Shown here piece by piece: positions 33,612 through 41,041 of a DNA stretch of 64,000 nt. The notes beneath the pieces are model-generated. The model made no database searches. It saw only the letters and a list, made by a program, of their open reading frames with translations, and was not told where the DNA came from. A program made the position numbers and the translations under genes. Every line of letters starts with the position of its first letter. Within the stretch, counting starts at the first letter, position 1. The DNA is from Chitinophaga eiseniae (GTDB lineage: Bacteria > Bacteroidota > Bacteroidia > Chitinophagales > Chitinophagaceae), in contig NZ_FUWZ01000003.1 in assembly GCF_900167135.1 (NCBI RefSeq), positions 930,001 through 994,000 of the forward strand. Reading direction: 5' to 3'.

Positions 33612-34343
33612 ATGATAATTCCTTTTTTATCATTAGTAGGCGCTGGTCCGGGGGACCCGGAGCTGATCACCCTGAAAGCCATTAACGTGATCCGCCGAGC
33701 GGACGTGGTGCTATACGACGCGCTGGTACATCCGGCGTTGCTGGACTATGCGCCGCCGCAGGCGGTACGGCAGTTTGTAGGCAAACGTTGCGGCAGCCAC
33801 AGCATGCCACAGGAAGAAATTAACCGGTTGATGGTAGAGATGGCCCGGCAGTATGGCCATGTAGTGCGCCTCAAAGGAGGGGACCCTTTTATTTTCGGCA
33901 GGGCAACAGAGGAAATCCTGGTCGCCCGGCAACATCATATAGGCGTGGCGGTAATTCCCGGCATCAGCAGTGTTACAGCGGTGCCTGCTTCGCAGATGAT
34001 ACCGCTGACGAGCAGGGGGCTGGCAGAAAGTTTCTGGGTCACGACCGGCACCACCCGTTCCGGCCGGTTATCGGACGATATAGCACTGGCAGCCCGCTCC
34101 AGCGCCACGGTCGTTATCCTGATGGGTATGCACCACCTTGAAGCTATTCTGCAAATCTTTATCCGGCAGGGCAGACAGCATACGCCGGCAGCCATCATAC
34201 AGGAAGGTACCACGCCGCAGGCCAGCATGGTCACGGGTACGGTCGCCGATATTCAGGCACGCGCGCAGGCGGCGGCCATTGGTCCCCCGGCGATCATCAT
34301 TATCGGAGATGTTGTGCCTTCCTTATCTTCGGAGTATCTATAA
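33612..34343 (+). CDS. cobA: Uroporphyrinogen-III C-methyltransferase
   Basis: A SAM-dependent enzyme of 243 residues that methylates uroporphyrinogen III at C-2 and C-7 to form precorrin-2, the precursor of sirohaem. Family motifs are all present: GAGPGDPELITLKA near residue 10, RLKGGDPFIFGR at about 80, IPGISSV at about 113, PLTSRG and the TGT block. There is no fused CysG dehydrogenase/ferrochelatase domain, so that step is encoded elsewhere. It is divergent from nirB, which needs sirohaem, so both are expected to be induced together. Confidence 0.93.
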   Translation: MIIPFLSLVGAGPGDPELITLKAINVIRRADVVLYDALVHPALLDYAPPQAVRQFVGKRCGSHSMPQEEINRLMVEMARQYGHVVRLKGGDPFIFGRATEEILVARQHHIGVAVIPGISSVTAVPASQMIPLTSRGLAESFWVTTGTTRSGRLSDDIALAARSSATVVILMGMHHLEAILQIFIRQGRQHTPAAIIQEGTTPQASMVTGTVADIQARAQAAAIGPPAIIIIGDVVPSLSSEYL

Positions 34344-34391
34344 AAGCAAAGTCCCCGGAAGCATATGGCTTCCGGGGACTTTGCTTTTATA
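34339..34391. terminator. Long perfect bidirectional terminator between cobA and asnA
   Basis: Bases 34339-34362 pair perfectly with 34368-34391 (24-bp stem, 5-base loop), flanked by A and T runs. It overlaps the stop codon of cobA and precedes the end of the converging asnA gene. Confidence 0.92.
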
Positions 34392-34400
34392 GTACATCGT

Positions 34401-35384
34401 TTACAGTTGACCTTCCGGCCAGATACCGGACTGCACATCGGAGATATGTTTACGTTGCAGCAGGAACATGCAGAGGCGTGACTGCCCGATACCGCCACCC
34501 ATGCTCAACGGGTATACTTCATTCAATACATTGCTGTGAAACAACAATTCGCTGCGGTGGCCACACTCTTTCAGCGACAGCTGTTCACGGAGGGAGCCGG
34601 CGTCTACCCGGATACCCATGGAAGACAGCTCCAGCGCACTGTTCATAGCCGGGTTCCAGAGAATCAGGTCACCATTCAGACCATAGAAACCTTCTTCGTT
34701 GGCAGTGGACCAGTCATCATAATCCGGGGCACGGTCGTCATGCACCGCCTGGTCAGACAGCAGACCGCCGATACCCATGATAAACACAGCGCCATATTCT
34801 TTGGCGATACGGTTTTCCCTTTCTTTCGGCGTAAGACCGGGATAACGTTTCAGTAACGTTTCGCTGTCGATAAAGTACACCGATGACGGCAGGTCGAGCG
34901 ACTTTTCATGCGCTTCTTCCAGCATGGCATTTGTGTCGAGGAGCGCCTGGTAGATCTGCTCTACCGTGTCTTTCAGATAACTGATACGGCGGTGTTCCGG
35001 GAGAATACGTTTTTCCCAGTCCCACTGGTCCACGTAAAAGCTGTGAATCGGCGACACCACCTCATCCGGACGGATAGCCCGCATGTCTGTCACAATCCCT
35101 TGTTCCGGCTCCAGGCCCAGTTCATACAGGCGCATACGTTTCCATTTGGCCAGCGACTGAACAATTTCCACAGAATAGGGAATGTTTTTCAGGTTAAACT
35201 TTACGGGTTTTTCCACGCCGTTGAGGTCATCGTTAAAACCGGTACCGGATTGAACGAACAAAGGGGCAGACACTTTGGTCAATGACAGCCGTTGGCTGAG
35301 TCGTGCCGGGAAATAATCTTTAATGAGGGATATTCCCTTCTCCAGCCGGAGGATATCGTTTGTTTTCGCAGTTAATGTGATCAT
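34401..35384 (-). CDS. asnA: Aspartate-ammonia ligase (asparagine synthetase A)
   Basis: A 327-residue class II tRNA-synthetase-like enzyme that makes asparagine from aspartate, ammonium and ATP in the cytoplasm. Recognised blocks: PLFVQSGTGFNDDLNGVEKP near residue 50, the VDQWDWEK block, and SMGGGIGQSRLCMFLL near the C-terminus. The ATG at 35384 fits the family start (MITLTAKTNDI); the frame is open to 35423. The ammonium-specific AsnA beside the nitrate operon would use the product of NirBD. It has its own promoter and converges on cobA. Confidence 0.95.
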   Translation of the reverse strand: MITLTAKTNDILRLEKGISLIKDYFPARLSQRLSLTKVSAPLFVQSGTGFNDDLNGVEKPVKFNLKNIPYSVEIVQSLAKWKRMRLYELGLEPEQGIVTDMRAIRPDEVVSPIHSFYVDQWDWEKRILPEHRRISYLKDTVEQIYQALLDTNAMLEEAHEKSLDLPSSVYFIDSETLLKRYPGLTPKERENRIAKEYGAVFIMGIGGLLSDQAVHDDRAPDYDDWSTANEEGFYGLNGDLILWNPAMNSALELSSMGIRVDAGSLREQLSLKECGHRSELLFHSNVLNEVYPLSMGGGIGQSRLCMFLLQRKHISDVQSGIWPEGQL

Positions 35385-35432
35385 CTTCTTAATTGGTATA
35401 AGATTGCTTTGGATATATTTCAATATTTAACA

Positions 35433-35440
35433 CAAAACTA
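35433..35440 (-). promoter_or_regulatory. -7 box of asnA
   Basis: TAGTTTTG on the minus strand is a perfect TAnnTTTG, placed so that transcription begins near 35426 with a leader of about 40 bases. The 35424-35640 spacer beyond it is very AT-rich and shows no gene. Confidence 0.45.
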
Positions 35441-35652
35441 TAAATATTCACTAACAAATAATCACATTGAAGAATATTTTTTCAATAAAAACAGGATATA
35501 ATTAATAAAAAACCATAAAAAGTATGCAGATTTTGCATTTTTACTATACAGATCTTGTTAATATATTTTAATATTATAATTGTTAGATAAATACATATTA
35601 TAAAAGTATTATTAAAAAAGAAGATCGTGGAGGAATGGTGGTCGACCTAGCG

Positions 35653-35713
35653 GAGGGATGAGGGATGAGGGATGAGGGATGAGGGATGAAGGTGAGGGAT
35701 GAAGGTGAGGGAT
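35653..35713. repeat. Heptanucleotide tandem repeat (GAGGGAT)
   Basis: Five perfect copies of GAGGGAT (35653-35687), then two rounds of GAAGGT-GAGGGAT. The array lies in a non-coding spacer between asnA and a cytochrome gene. Repeats of this size change length by slippage. The 79-residue frame that reads through it on the minus strand is not considered a gene. Confidence 0.9.
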
Positions 35714-35775
35714 GGTGAGTCTCATAAAGATATAGCGATGGTTTCCGGGAAAACAAGACATGGTCGTAAAACGAT

Positions 35776-35804
35776 AAACGCGGCCTCCGGTAGACGCCGC
35801 GTTT
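35776..35804 (-). terminator. Terminator of the small cytochrome gene
   Basis: AAACGCGGC at 35776-35784 pairs with GCCGCGTTT at 35796-35804 (9-bp stem, 11-base loop), just after the stop of the minus-strand gene at 35813. Confidence 0.7.
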
Positions 35805-35812
35805 AATGCTCC

Positions 35813-36103
35813 TTAATGAATTGTAGCTTCCACCCACCTCTTCAACGCTTCCCGTTCCTCTGCTGTCAGTTTTACCTCACCGCCGAGCGGCATCCTTCCT
35901 TTTACAAACACCTGTTTATAAATGTCTTTGGCGTTTCTTTCCATGTTTCTTTCTTTGAAAATGCGGAAGGGATTATTGCGCACATGGCAAACATTGCATT
36001 TCGTTTGAAGCACCAGCAGGGCTTTCTGTTTGTCATCTTCCGGTGTGGCGTGGGCTTCATGAATGGCGCTCAACAGGGTAAAGAGTATGATCAGATATTT
36101 CAT
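35813..36103 (-). CDS. Small exported c-type cytochrome
   Basis: A 96-residue haem protein with a signal peptide (ending near AHA, residue 19) and one haem motif, Cys36-x2-Cys39-His40 (CNVCH). A Met in GRMPLGGEV is the likely second axial ligand, and the C-terminal helix LTAEEREALKRWVEA is as in class I cytochromes. Proteins like this are often found as domains next to DUF1587 or oxidase genes, but here it stands alone. The minus-strand box TAATTTTG (36119-36126) just upstream supports the ATG at 36103. Confidence 0.85.
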   Translation of the reverse strand: MKYLIILFTLLSAIHEAHATPEDDKQKALLVLQTKCNVCHVRNNPFRIFKERNMERNAKDIYKQVFVKGRMPLGGEVKLTAEEREALKRWVEATIH

Positions 36104-36118
36104 GGTCTTATTTTTACT

Positions 36119-36126
36119 CAAAATTA
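36119..36126 (-). promoter_or_regulatory. -7 box of the small cytochrome gene
   Basis: TAATTTTG on the minus strand, a perfect TAnnTTTG. It is 15 bases before the ATG at 36103, implying a leader of about 9 bases. Confidence 0.5.
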
Positions 36127-36167
36127 CCTGTCGCCCTTACCGGAAAATAGAACAAAACCGTCAGGGT

Positions 36168-36398
36168 TTATTTTTTCACGGGCGTGATCAGCTTACCCGT
36201 ATAAGCTTCAATAACACTGGCCAGCCACGCAGGCACCCGCTCCATAAAGCTTTTCAGCTGCGGCTGCTGCATGTGCCTATCCAGGTCCTCCTGTGAACGC
36301 CATACTTCATAAATAAAAATGGTACCATCTTTTTCTTCATGAATATTATATATCAGGCTACCGGGTTCCGCGCGGGTGGGCGCTACCAGCGCCAGCAA
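36168..36398 (-). CDS. Antibiotic biosynthesis monooxygenase (ABM)-like protein, probably 5'-shortened
   Basis: A ferredoxin-like alpha+beta protein of the ABM/YgiN quinol monooxygenase group. Residues such as LVAPTRAEPGSLIYNIHEE and FIYEVWRSQEDLDRHM are typical. The only start in frame is a TTG at 36398. The frame is open for 16 further codons (encoding KAGLAFFARREL, like the family's first helix) but has no start there, and the first beta strand is missing. The gene abuts the stop of the DinB-SRPBCC gene. Either translation starts unusually by coupling, or the 5' end was lost. Function is thus uncertain. Confidence 0.55.
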   Translation of the reverse strand: MLALVAPTRAEPGSLIYNIHEEKDGTIFIYEVWRSQEDLDRHMQQPQLKSFMERVPAWLASVIEAYTGKLITPVKK

Positions 36399-36430
36399 CT
36401 CCCGGCGGGCGAAAAACGCAAGGCCTGCCT

Positions 36431-37366
36431 TTAAATCATCGTCTCACAACGTTGTTTTATCAGCCCCAGCGCTGTGCCCCAATAGTAATTAATATGCCTG
36501 TCTGTGGCGTACTTACCGGTATTGGTCTGCGTAAAATCCAGCATGATTCCTGTTTCCGCAGCATTCAGACGGAAGGTAACAATACCATAATGCTCCGGTT
36601 CATCCGGCCTCTCGGAGAGAGAGCTCCAATGGGTGTACGCCAGTAACCGCTCCGGTTCGAAGGCCAGTATCACCCCTTTGTTTTCATAAGGGAGGCCGTG
36701 CAGATCGCCGGTGAATACCAGCGGGCTGCCTGCTTTCCAGTCGGACTGAATATGCACCGGGGAATCCATCATCCACAAATTAATTTTTTCCGGGCTTGTC
36801 AGCATCTCCCATACCGTGGCCGCAGGCGCCTGAATAAACACCGACTTGTTCACTGTATTACCGGCAAATAACTGCGCGTCTATCCGTTTTTTCTGCCGCA
36901 GGTGGTGTTGCATATGCAGCGCAGCGAATCGCAGCCACTCCCCTGCCGTGAAATACCCCAGTCCGGGATGTTGTGTTTTCCCGGTGGCAGCATCCATATC
37001 AGCGGTACGGCATACTTCCGTAATCGCCTGCCGAATGGACAGTAGCCCCTGCCGCAACTGACCGATGCTTTCCGGTTGCGGTATAAAGGTATCGGTGGCC
37101 GGACCGGCAATCTGTACATCCGGAAACCCGTGGACCAGTATCTGCCGGCCTTCTTCCGTCATTGGTTCATCCTGATGCGCTGTACTCACCAGGGCGGTGG
37201 CCACCTGCTCTGCAAACCAACCGGTATCATCGATGATATGTACATATACCTGCCCGAGCGACCATGCCGCCGCCTTCGTGGGCCTGCAGATCATTTCCAG
37301 TGAATAATCGTCCAGAAAAGCTACCCATTGATCAAGGGTGTCATTAAATTCTTGCAAAGCGTCCAT
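36431..37366 (-). CDS. DinB-like domain fused to an SRPBCC (AHSA1-type) domain
   Basis: A 311-residue fusion. Residues 1-165 form a four-helix DinB/DUF664-like bundle, with His residues in YVHIIDDTGW and HMQHHLRQ placed as metal ligands. Residues 170-311 form an SRPBCC/AHSA1 fold (VFIQAPAATVWEMLTSPEKINLWM..., with the WKAG-PLVFTGD turn). DinB-like bundles are thiol transferase-like or metal binding, and SRPBCC folds bind hydrophobic ligands. The combination suggests a small-molecule binding or detoxifying enzyme. It precedes the ABM-like gene on the same strand. Confidence 0.8.
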   Translation of the reverse strand: MDALQEFNDTLDQWVAFLDDYSLEMICRPTKAAAWSLGQVYVHIIDDTGWFAEQVATALVSTAHQDEPMTEEGRQILVHGFPDVQIAGPATDTFIPQPESIGQLRQGLLSIRQAITEVCRTADMDAATGKTQHPGLGYFTAGEWLRFAALHMQHHLRQKKRIDAQLFAGNTVNKSVFIQAPAATVWEMLTSPEKINLWMMDSPVHIQSDWKAGSPLVFTGDLHGLPYENKGVILAFEPERLLAYTHWSSLSERPDEPEHYGIVTFRLNAAETGIMLDFTQTNTGKYATDRHINYYWGTALGLIKQRCETMI

Positions 37367-37458
37367 AGTATGTTCAATGTAAGAAAATCACGGCAATAAT
37401 GCGGTATCCCACAGGTAACCACACCCTCAATATACCTCTCTGCTACCGCATTTTAACG

Positions 37459-37466
37459 TAACTTTG
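37459..37466 (+). promoter_or_regulatory. -7 box of the nucleosidase gene
   Basis: TAACTTTG is a perfect TAnnTTTG and would start transcription near 37473, about 32 bases before the ATG at 37505. Confidence 0.5.
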
Positions 37467-37504
37467 CGGCAACTTACTATTACCACCACAACCGTAGAAT
37501 ATAT

Positions 37505-38110
37505 ATGATCCATGGACCGTCGGCACAGCCGCAACACATCACGAGCCTGTTGAACCAGCGACCGCTTTTTGTTTTTGCCCTCAGCTCGGAAGCAGCCGAA
37601 GAATTCAACGACGACAATATCCTGATTGCAGGCATCGGAAAAGTGAATGCCGCTTTTAACCTGACGAAGAAGATACAGGAAGAAAGACCCGGCCTGATCG
37701 TTAATCTCGGTTCTGCCGGCAGCTGCACCTTCAAACGTGGCGAGGTGATATGCTGCAACCGGTTTATTCAACGGGATATGGACGTCACCGGCCTTGGTTA
37801 CCGTAAATATGAAACGCCTTTCTCCGATCTGGGGCCCGTGCTGGAATATGGCTTTCAGCTGGACGGTTTTCCCTCAGGCATCTGTGGTACCGGTGACAAT
37901 TTCGAGACTGCGCACGTCGCCGCCGATTACAACGTTCTCGACATGGAAGCATATTCCCTCGCGATGGTAGCCATGAAAGAGCATATACCTTTTCTGTGCC
38001 TGAAATACATCACGGATGGCGCCGATGGCGGCGCCGCAGAAGAGTGGACCGTACAGGTACACCACGCCGCCGCCGCTTTCCGGAAGATTATCACAGGCCT
38101 TCAACAATAA
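37505..38110 (+). CDS. Nucleoside phosphorylase/nucleosidase family protein
   Basis: A 201-residue protein of the PNP_UDP_1 superfamily, close to 5'-methylthioadenosine/S-adenosylhomocysteine nucleosidases. Blocks: GIGKVNAAFNLTKKI near residue 43, the NLGSAGSC turn at about 68, VLDMEAYSLAMVA at about 145 (Met-Glu binding ribose), and YITDGADG at about 166 with the catalytic Asp. The protein is shorter than MTAN (about 230). It is followed by the thioredoxin-like gene 11 bases after its stop. Likely role: hydrolysis of a nucleoside in methylthio or purine recycling. Confidence 0.82.
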   Translation: MIHGPSAQPQHITSLLNQRPLFVFALSSEAAEEFNDDNILIAGIGKVNAAFNLTKKIQEERPGLIVNLGSAGSCTFKRGEVICCNRFIQRDMDVTGLGYRKYETPFSDLGPVLEYGFQLDGFPSGICGTGDNFETAHVAADYNVLDMEAYSLAMVAMKEHIPFLCLKYITDGADGGAAEEWTVQVHHAAAAFRKIITGLQQ

Positions 38111-38121
38111 AAAATGAAGTA

Positions 38122-38697
38122 ATGAATTTTACAGATTATTTGCAGCTGTTTGAAAACATCCTGCAAGACGCAGACCCGAAAGCACCTTACAACAATCCGG
38201 ATTATCTCAACTACACCAAACTTAACTGGTCCAGGCAACAACGCTGGCTGAAAACCGGCGTTATTACCGACGCCATGGCCACCGCCGTTAAGAACATCAC
38301 CACGCTGCAACAGTGGGTGATCATCACCGAACCATGGTGTGGCGATGCCGCGCACATTGTTCCGTTTCTGTATAAAATCGCTGCGTTAAATCCACTGATC
38401 ACAATAGACATTCAGCAACGGGATACGGCCCCTTTCCTGATAGAGCAATACCTTACCAACGGTACCAAGTCCATCCCCAAACTGGTCATCCGTGACGGCG
38501 ACGGTAACGACATGGCCATATGGGGCCCCAGACCGGCCGGCTGCCAGGTATTGTACAACAAACTGAAAGAAGAAAAAGCAGATTTCGAACGAATGAAGAT
38601 CGAATTGCAGCAGTGGTACAATGAAGACAAAGGCAAAAGCTTACAGGCGGAGTTGCAGGAAGTGCTGACGCAGGTACAGAAAGTCAGCCTCGCCTGA
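38122..38697 (+). CDS. Thioredoxin-fold protein with a single cysteine (Thioredoxin_9-like)
   Basis: A 191-residue cytoplasmic thioredoxin-like protein. The active-site segment EPWCGDAAH keeps only the first Cys (WCGD in place of WCGPC). The cis-proline block is SIPKLVIRD. The family is common in Bacteroidota and may be a monothiol reductase or a redox-independent binding protein. The frame is open to 37996 inside the nucleosidase gene; the ATG at 38122 is preferred because MNFTDYLQLF matches relatives. It is in one unit with the nucleosidase. Confidence 0.85.
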   Translation: MNFTDYLQLFENILQDADPKAPYNNPDYLNYTKLNWSRQQRWLKTGVITDAMATAVKNITTLQQWVIITEPWCGDAAHIVPFLYKIAALNPLITIDIQQRDTAPFLIEQYLTNGTKSIPKLVIRDGDGNDMAIWGPRPAGCQVLYNKLKEEKADFERMKIELQQWYNEDKGKSLQAELQEVLTQVQKVSLA

Positions 38698-39474
38698 TTA
38701 CGCGCCTTTTAGTTCCACCCATACCGGTGCATGATCGCTGGACTTCTCCCATCCCCGCACGTGACGGTCGACACCCGCCGCTATCAGGCGTTTGTCTACT
38801 TCGGGACTGAGCAGAAAATGATCAATCCGCAGGCCGGCGTCCCTTTCATAGGCGTTACGGAAGTAATCCCAGAAAGTGTAGATCTTCTGGTCCGGATACA
38901 GCTTGCGGATGGCATCTGTCCATCCCTGTTTTACCAGTGTATGGAAAGCCGATTTTACTTCCGGCCTGAACAGCGCATCGTCTACCCAGCGCTCCGGCTT
39001 ATACACGTCGAGATCGGTAGGCATCACATTATAATCGCCGGTAAGGATGACCGGTGTTTTTTGCGCAAGCAGTTCCTTTGCGTGGTCTGTCAGCCGTTTG
39101 AACCAGCTGAGCTTATAATCGAATTTAGGCCCTGGCGCGGGATTACCGTTGGGAAGATACAGGCACCCGATCAACACGCCGTTGATGGCCGCTTCCATAT
39201 AACGGCTGTGCACATCTTCCTCATCTCCCGGCAGCGTTCTCCTGATTTCCTGCGGCACCCCTACCTTCGACAGGATAGCAATACCATTCCAGCTTTTCTG
39301 GCCATGCCATATCACATCATATCCCGCTTCCCGGATAGCCGATTCGGGAAACTTCTCCTGCGGCGCTTTCAGCTCCTGCAGACAAGCCACGTCGGGCGCA
39401 GATTCTTTCAGCCAGCGTAGCAGCACCGGCAAACGGGCATTGATACCATTGACATTATAAGTAGCTATTTTCAT
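38698..39474 (-). CDS. xth: Exodeoxyribonuclease III
   Basis: A 258-residue Mg-dependent AP endonuclease and 3'-5' exonuclease of the base excision repair pathway. Catalytic residues fall in the family blocks: YNVNGINARL (Asn), CLQELKAP (Glu), ILTGDYNVMPT (Asp, Asn) and the C-terminal SSDHAPVWVEL (Asp, His). The length is standard. It converges on the thioredoxin-like gene with no gap (the stop codons adjoin). No special context. Confidence 0.95.
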   Translation of the reverse strand: MKIATYNVNGINARLPVLLRWLKESAPDVACLQELKAPQEKFPESAIREAGYDVIWHGQKSWNGIAILSKVGVPQEIRRTLPGDEEDVHSRYMEAAINGVLIGCLYLPNGNPAPGPKFDYKLSWFKRLTDHAKELLAQKTPVILTGDYNVMPTDLDVYKPERWVDDALFRPEVKSAFHTLVKQGWTDAIRKLYPDQKIYTFWDYFRNAYERDAGLRIDHFLLSPEVDKRLIAAGVDRHVRGWEKSSDHAPVWVELKGA

Positions 39475-39630
39475 GGGAACAGGTCTTGGTTATCTATCCA
39501 AGTTAATTAAAAATCCGGTAAGCCAACGCCGGAACTGCCCTCATCAAAAACCGTCCGTCTGACCGTTTCTCCTCCTACAAAAATTTTTTCTTCGGGACGC
39601 TTCTGCTATTTTAGCTGCAAACCATTGCTG

Positions 39631-39801
39631 ATGAAATATCTACTGCTGCTGATCGCTATAATTGCCGAGGTAATCGCGACTTCCGCCCTGAAGGCTTCCG
39701 AAGGTTTTCCCGCACATGGCCTTCTATCCTTGTGGTTGCCGGATAAAATCTTCCGTTCACTGAGTATCCTCTTCAAACAAACCCGGGCGTACTGCTGTTA
39801 A
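39631..39801 (+). pseudogene. Decayed small multidrug resistance (SMR) transporter gene
   Basis: The frame starts MKYLLLLIAIIAEVIATSAL and continues KASEGF, the exact form of the first helix of EmrE/SugE-type transporters, including the membrane Glu. After that, the second helix is readable only in a shifted frame (RTWPSILVVAG), and the third part (SLSILFKQ) is back in the first frame. The frame stops after 56 residues, and the remaining half of the protein (about 50 residues) is missing. It is a relic with at least two frameshifts and a deletion. The next gene begins 17 bases after its stop. Confidence 0.8.
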
Positions 39802-39818
39802 TGCTAAAAAACTGCCGT

Positions 39819-40289
39819 ATGCAAAAAACACCTCTCTTCCTGCTGACCTGTATGGTAGCCATCGCTATATCGGTGGGCTGTAACAATAATACCACCACCA
39901 ACCAAAAGGAGATGCCAGACTCCACCGCCCCCATGCCAGTGCCCCCGCCTGCTACCGCCGCTTTTAACGCCGGCACTTTCAAGGGCACGATTCCCGGTGG
40001 CGCGCAGAAAAGGGACGTATCCATCACTTTCAATGCAGATTCCACTTTCAGCATGAAAGAAAGTTATCTTTCCAAAGAAGGCAAGCCCGAACACCAGATG
40101 GACAATACCGGTAAATGGAGCTATGACCTCCAAAACAAGATGATCATCCTCGCTTATAAAAACCTGGCTGACCGGGGCACTACGTTCTCTGTCATTGACG
40201 ACAACACCATCCAGCTGCAGGACCGCTCCATCCAGGCTGGTCAACCGGAACAAACCGGCGGCCCTGAATACAACCTGCGTCGCCAGTAA
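39819..40289 (+). CDS. NlpE-like lipoprotein
   Basis: A 156-residue lipoprotein. The lipobox is SVGC (acylated Cys about residue 21) followed by NNN and a Pro-rich linker. The mature part (about 50-140) resembles the NlpE N-terminal beta barrel (FKGTIPGG, FNADSTFSMKESYL, NTGKWSYD), but lacks the Cys-x-x-Cys of copper-responding NlpE. It may sense or bind an envelope ligand. The start is set at the second Met (39819), which gives the signal. Its gene follows the decayed SMR gene, whose promoter may now drive it. Confidence 0.75.
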   Translation: MQKTPLFLLTCMVAIAISVGCNNNTTTNQKEMPDSTAPMPVPPPATAAFNAGTFKGTIPGGAQKRDVSITFNADSTFSMKESYLSKEGKPEHQMDNTGKWSYDLQNKMIILAYKNLADRGTTFSVIDDNTIQLQDRSIQAGQPEQTGGPEYNLRRQ

Positions 40290-40327
40290 CTGTGATTTCC
40301 AGGATTATCACTGATTCGCCTGATGAT

Positions 40328-40388
40328 GACGAAGATCACGTACCAGCCCTGTTTAGTGAGACGATGATCAACGTAGTAGCCCTGTTTA
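40328..40388. repeat. Imperfect direct repeat
   Basis: Two copies of a roughly 29-bp unit, starting at 40328 (GACGAAGATCA...CAGCCCTGTTTA) and 40360 (GACGATGATCA...TAGCCCTGTTTA), with a few mismatches. The second copy runs into the stop codon of the minus-strand membrane protein gene. They may be degenerate intergenic repeats. Confidence 0.5.
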
Positions 40389-41036
40389 TCTTCCTTCCCG
40401 GAATGTTTTGATTTCTTCCAGCATTTCCATGGAGCGGATAACGGGTGTCCATTCTTTTCCTTCAAAGAGCCACCGGAACCATCGACGGTCCCTGTTTTCA
40501 TAACGGATATTCCGGAAAAACCAGATCGCCGCGATGGCAAAACCAGTCGTCACGATCCCCTGTACTGCCAGCAACCAGCTGTTTTCTTTCACAAACATGC
40601 CTGCGTGAAGATAAAAGGTCGTCCATACCGGCAGTTGCAGCCACAACAAGCGGGCGCACCACAAGGTGGAGGACTTCAACCGGGACAGTTTTTCCTGTGT
40701 GTCCAGCACCGGTCCCGAGATATCTATCTGTTCTATCAGCAGTAATTGATAAAGGTAAATGCCGATAGCCGCTGTAGTGAGGAGGGACTGAATACCCATA
40801 GATACCAGGAAAAACGGGCTGGCGGTATAAAACATGCTGACCAGCAACGTGTCAATAAAAGCGACCCATAAAATGCCCGCCAGCAGGGCAAAGTATTTAA
40901 TAGGTCTCATAGAGGCGAGAAACGAATGGATTTTAATGCCGGTAATTTCTGCTGCGTTTTTTTTGTTTAACAACAGGTTTTCTGCCAAATGCTTTTCGTA
41001 CGATTTCCAAAGGTGAATGATGTCTTTGTCTTCCAT
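40386..41036 (-). CDS. Membrane protein, possible partner of the ECF sigma factor
   Basis: A 216-residue protein with a soluble helical N-terminus (1-42), four membrane helices between about 45 and 175, and a basic C-terminal tail. It starts 5 bases after the stop of the ECF sigma factor gene. In Bacteroidota, proteins of this shape are often found after ECF genes and probably act as an anti-sigma or co-sensor; the N-terminal part could hold the sigma factor at the membrane. No zinc-binding anti-sigma motif (H-x3-C-x2-C) is present. The family was not identified, so the role is inferred from position. Confidence 0.7.
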   Translation of the reverse strand: MEDKDIIHLWKSYEKHLAENLLLNKKNAAEITGIKIHSFLASMRPIKYFALLAGILWVAFIDTLLVSMFYTASPFFLVSMGIQSLLTTAAIGIYLYQLLLIEQIDISGPVLDTQEKLSRLKSSTLWCARLLWLQLPVWTTFYLHAGMFVKENSWLLAVQGIVTTGFAIAAIWFFRNIRYENRDRRWFRWLFEGKEWTPVIRSMEMLEEIKTFREGR

Positions 41037-41041
41037 GACGG

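Noticed and set aside
35598..35837. A 79-residue minus-strand frame across the heptanucleotide repeat
   Set aside because: Its PHPSSLIPHPS repeats come only from the GAGGGAT array. No promoter or family match.
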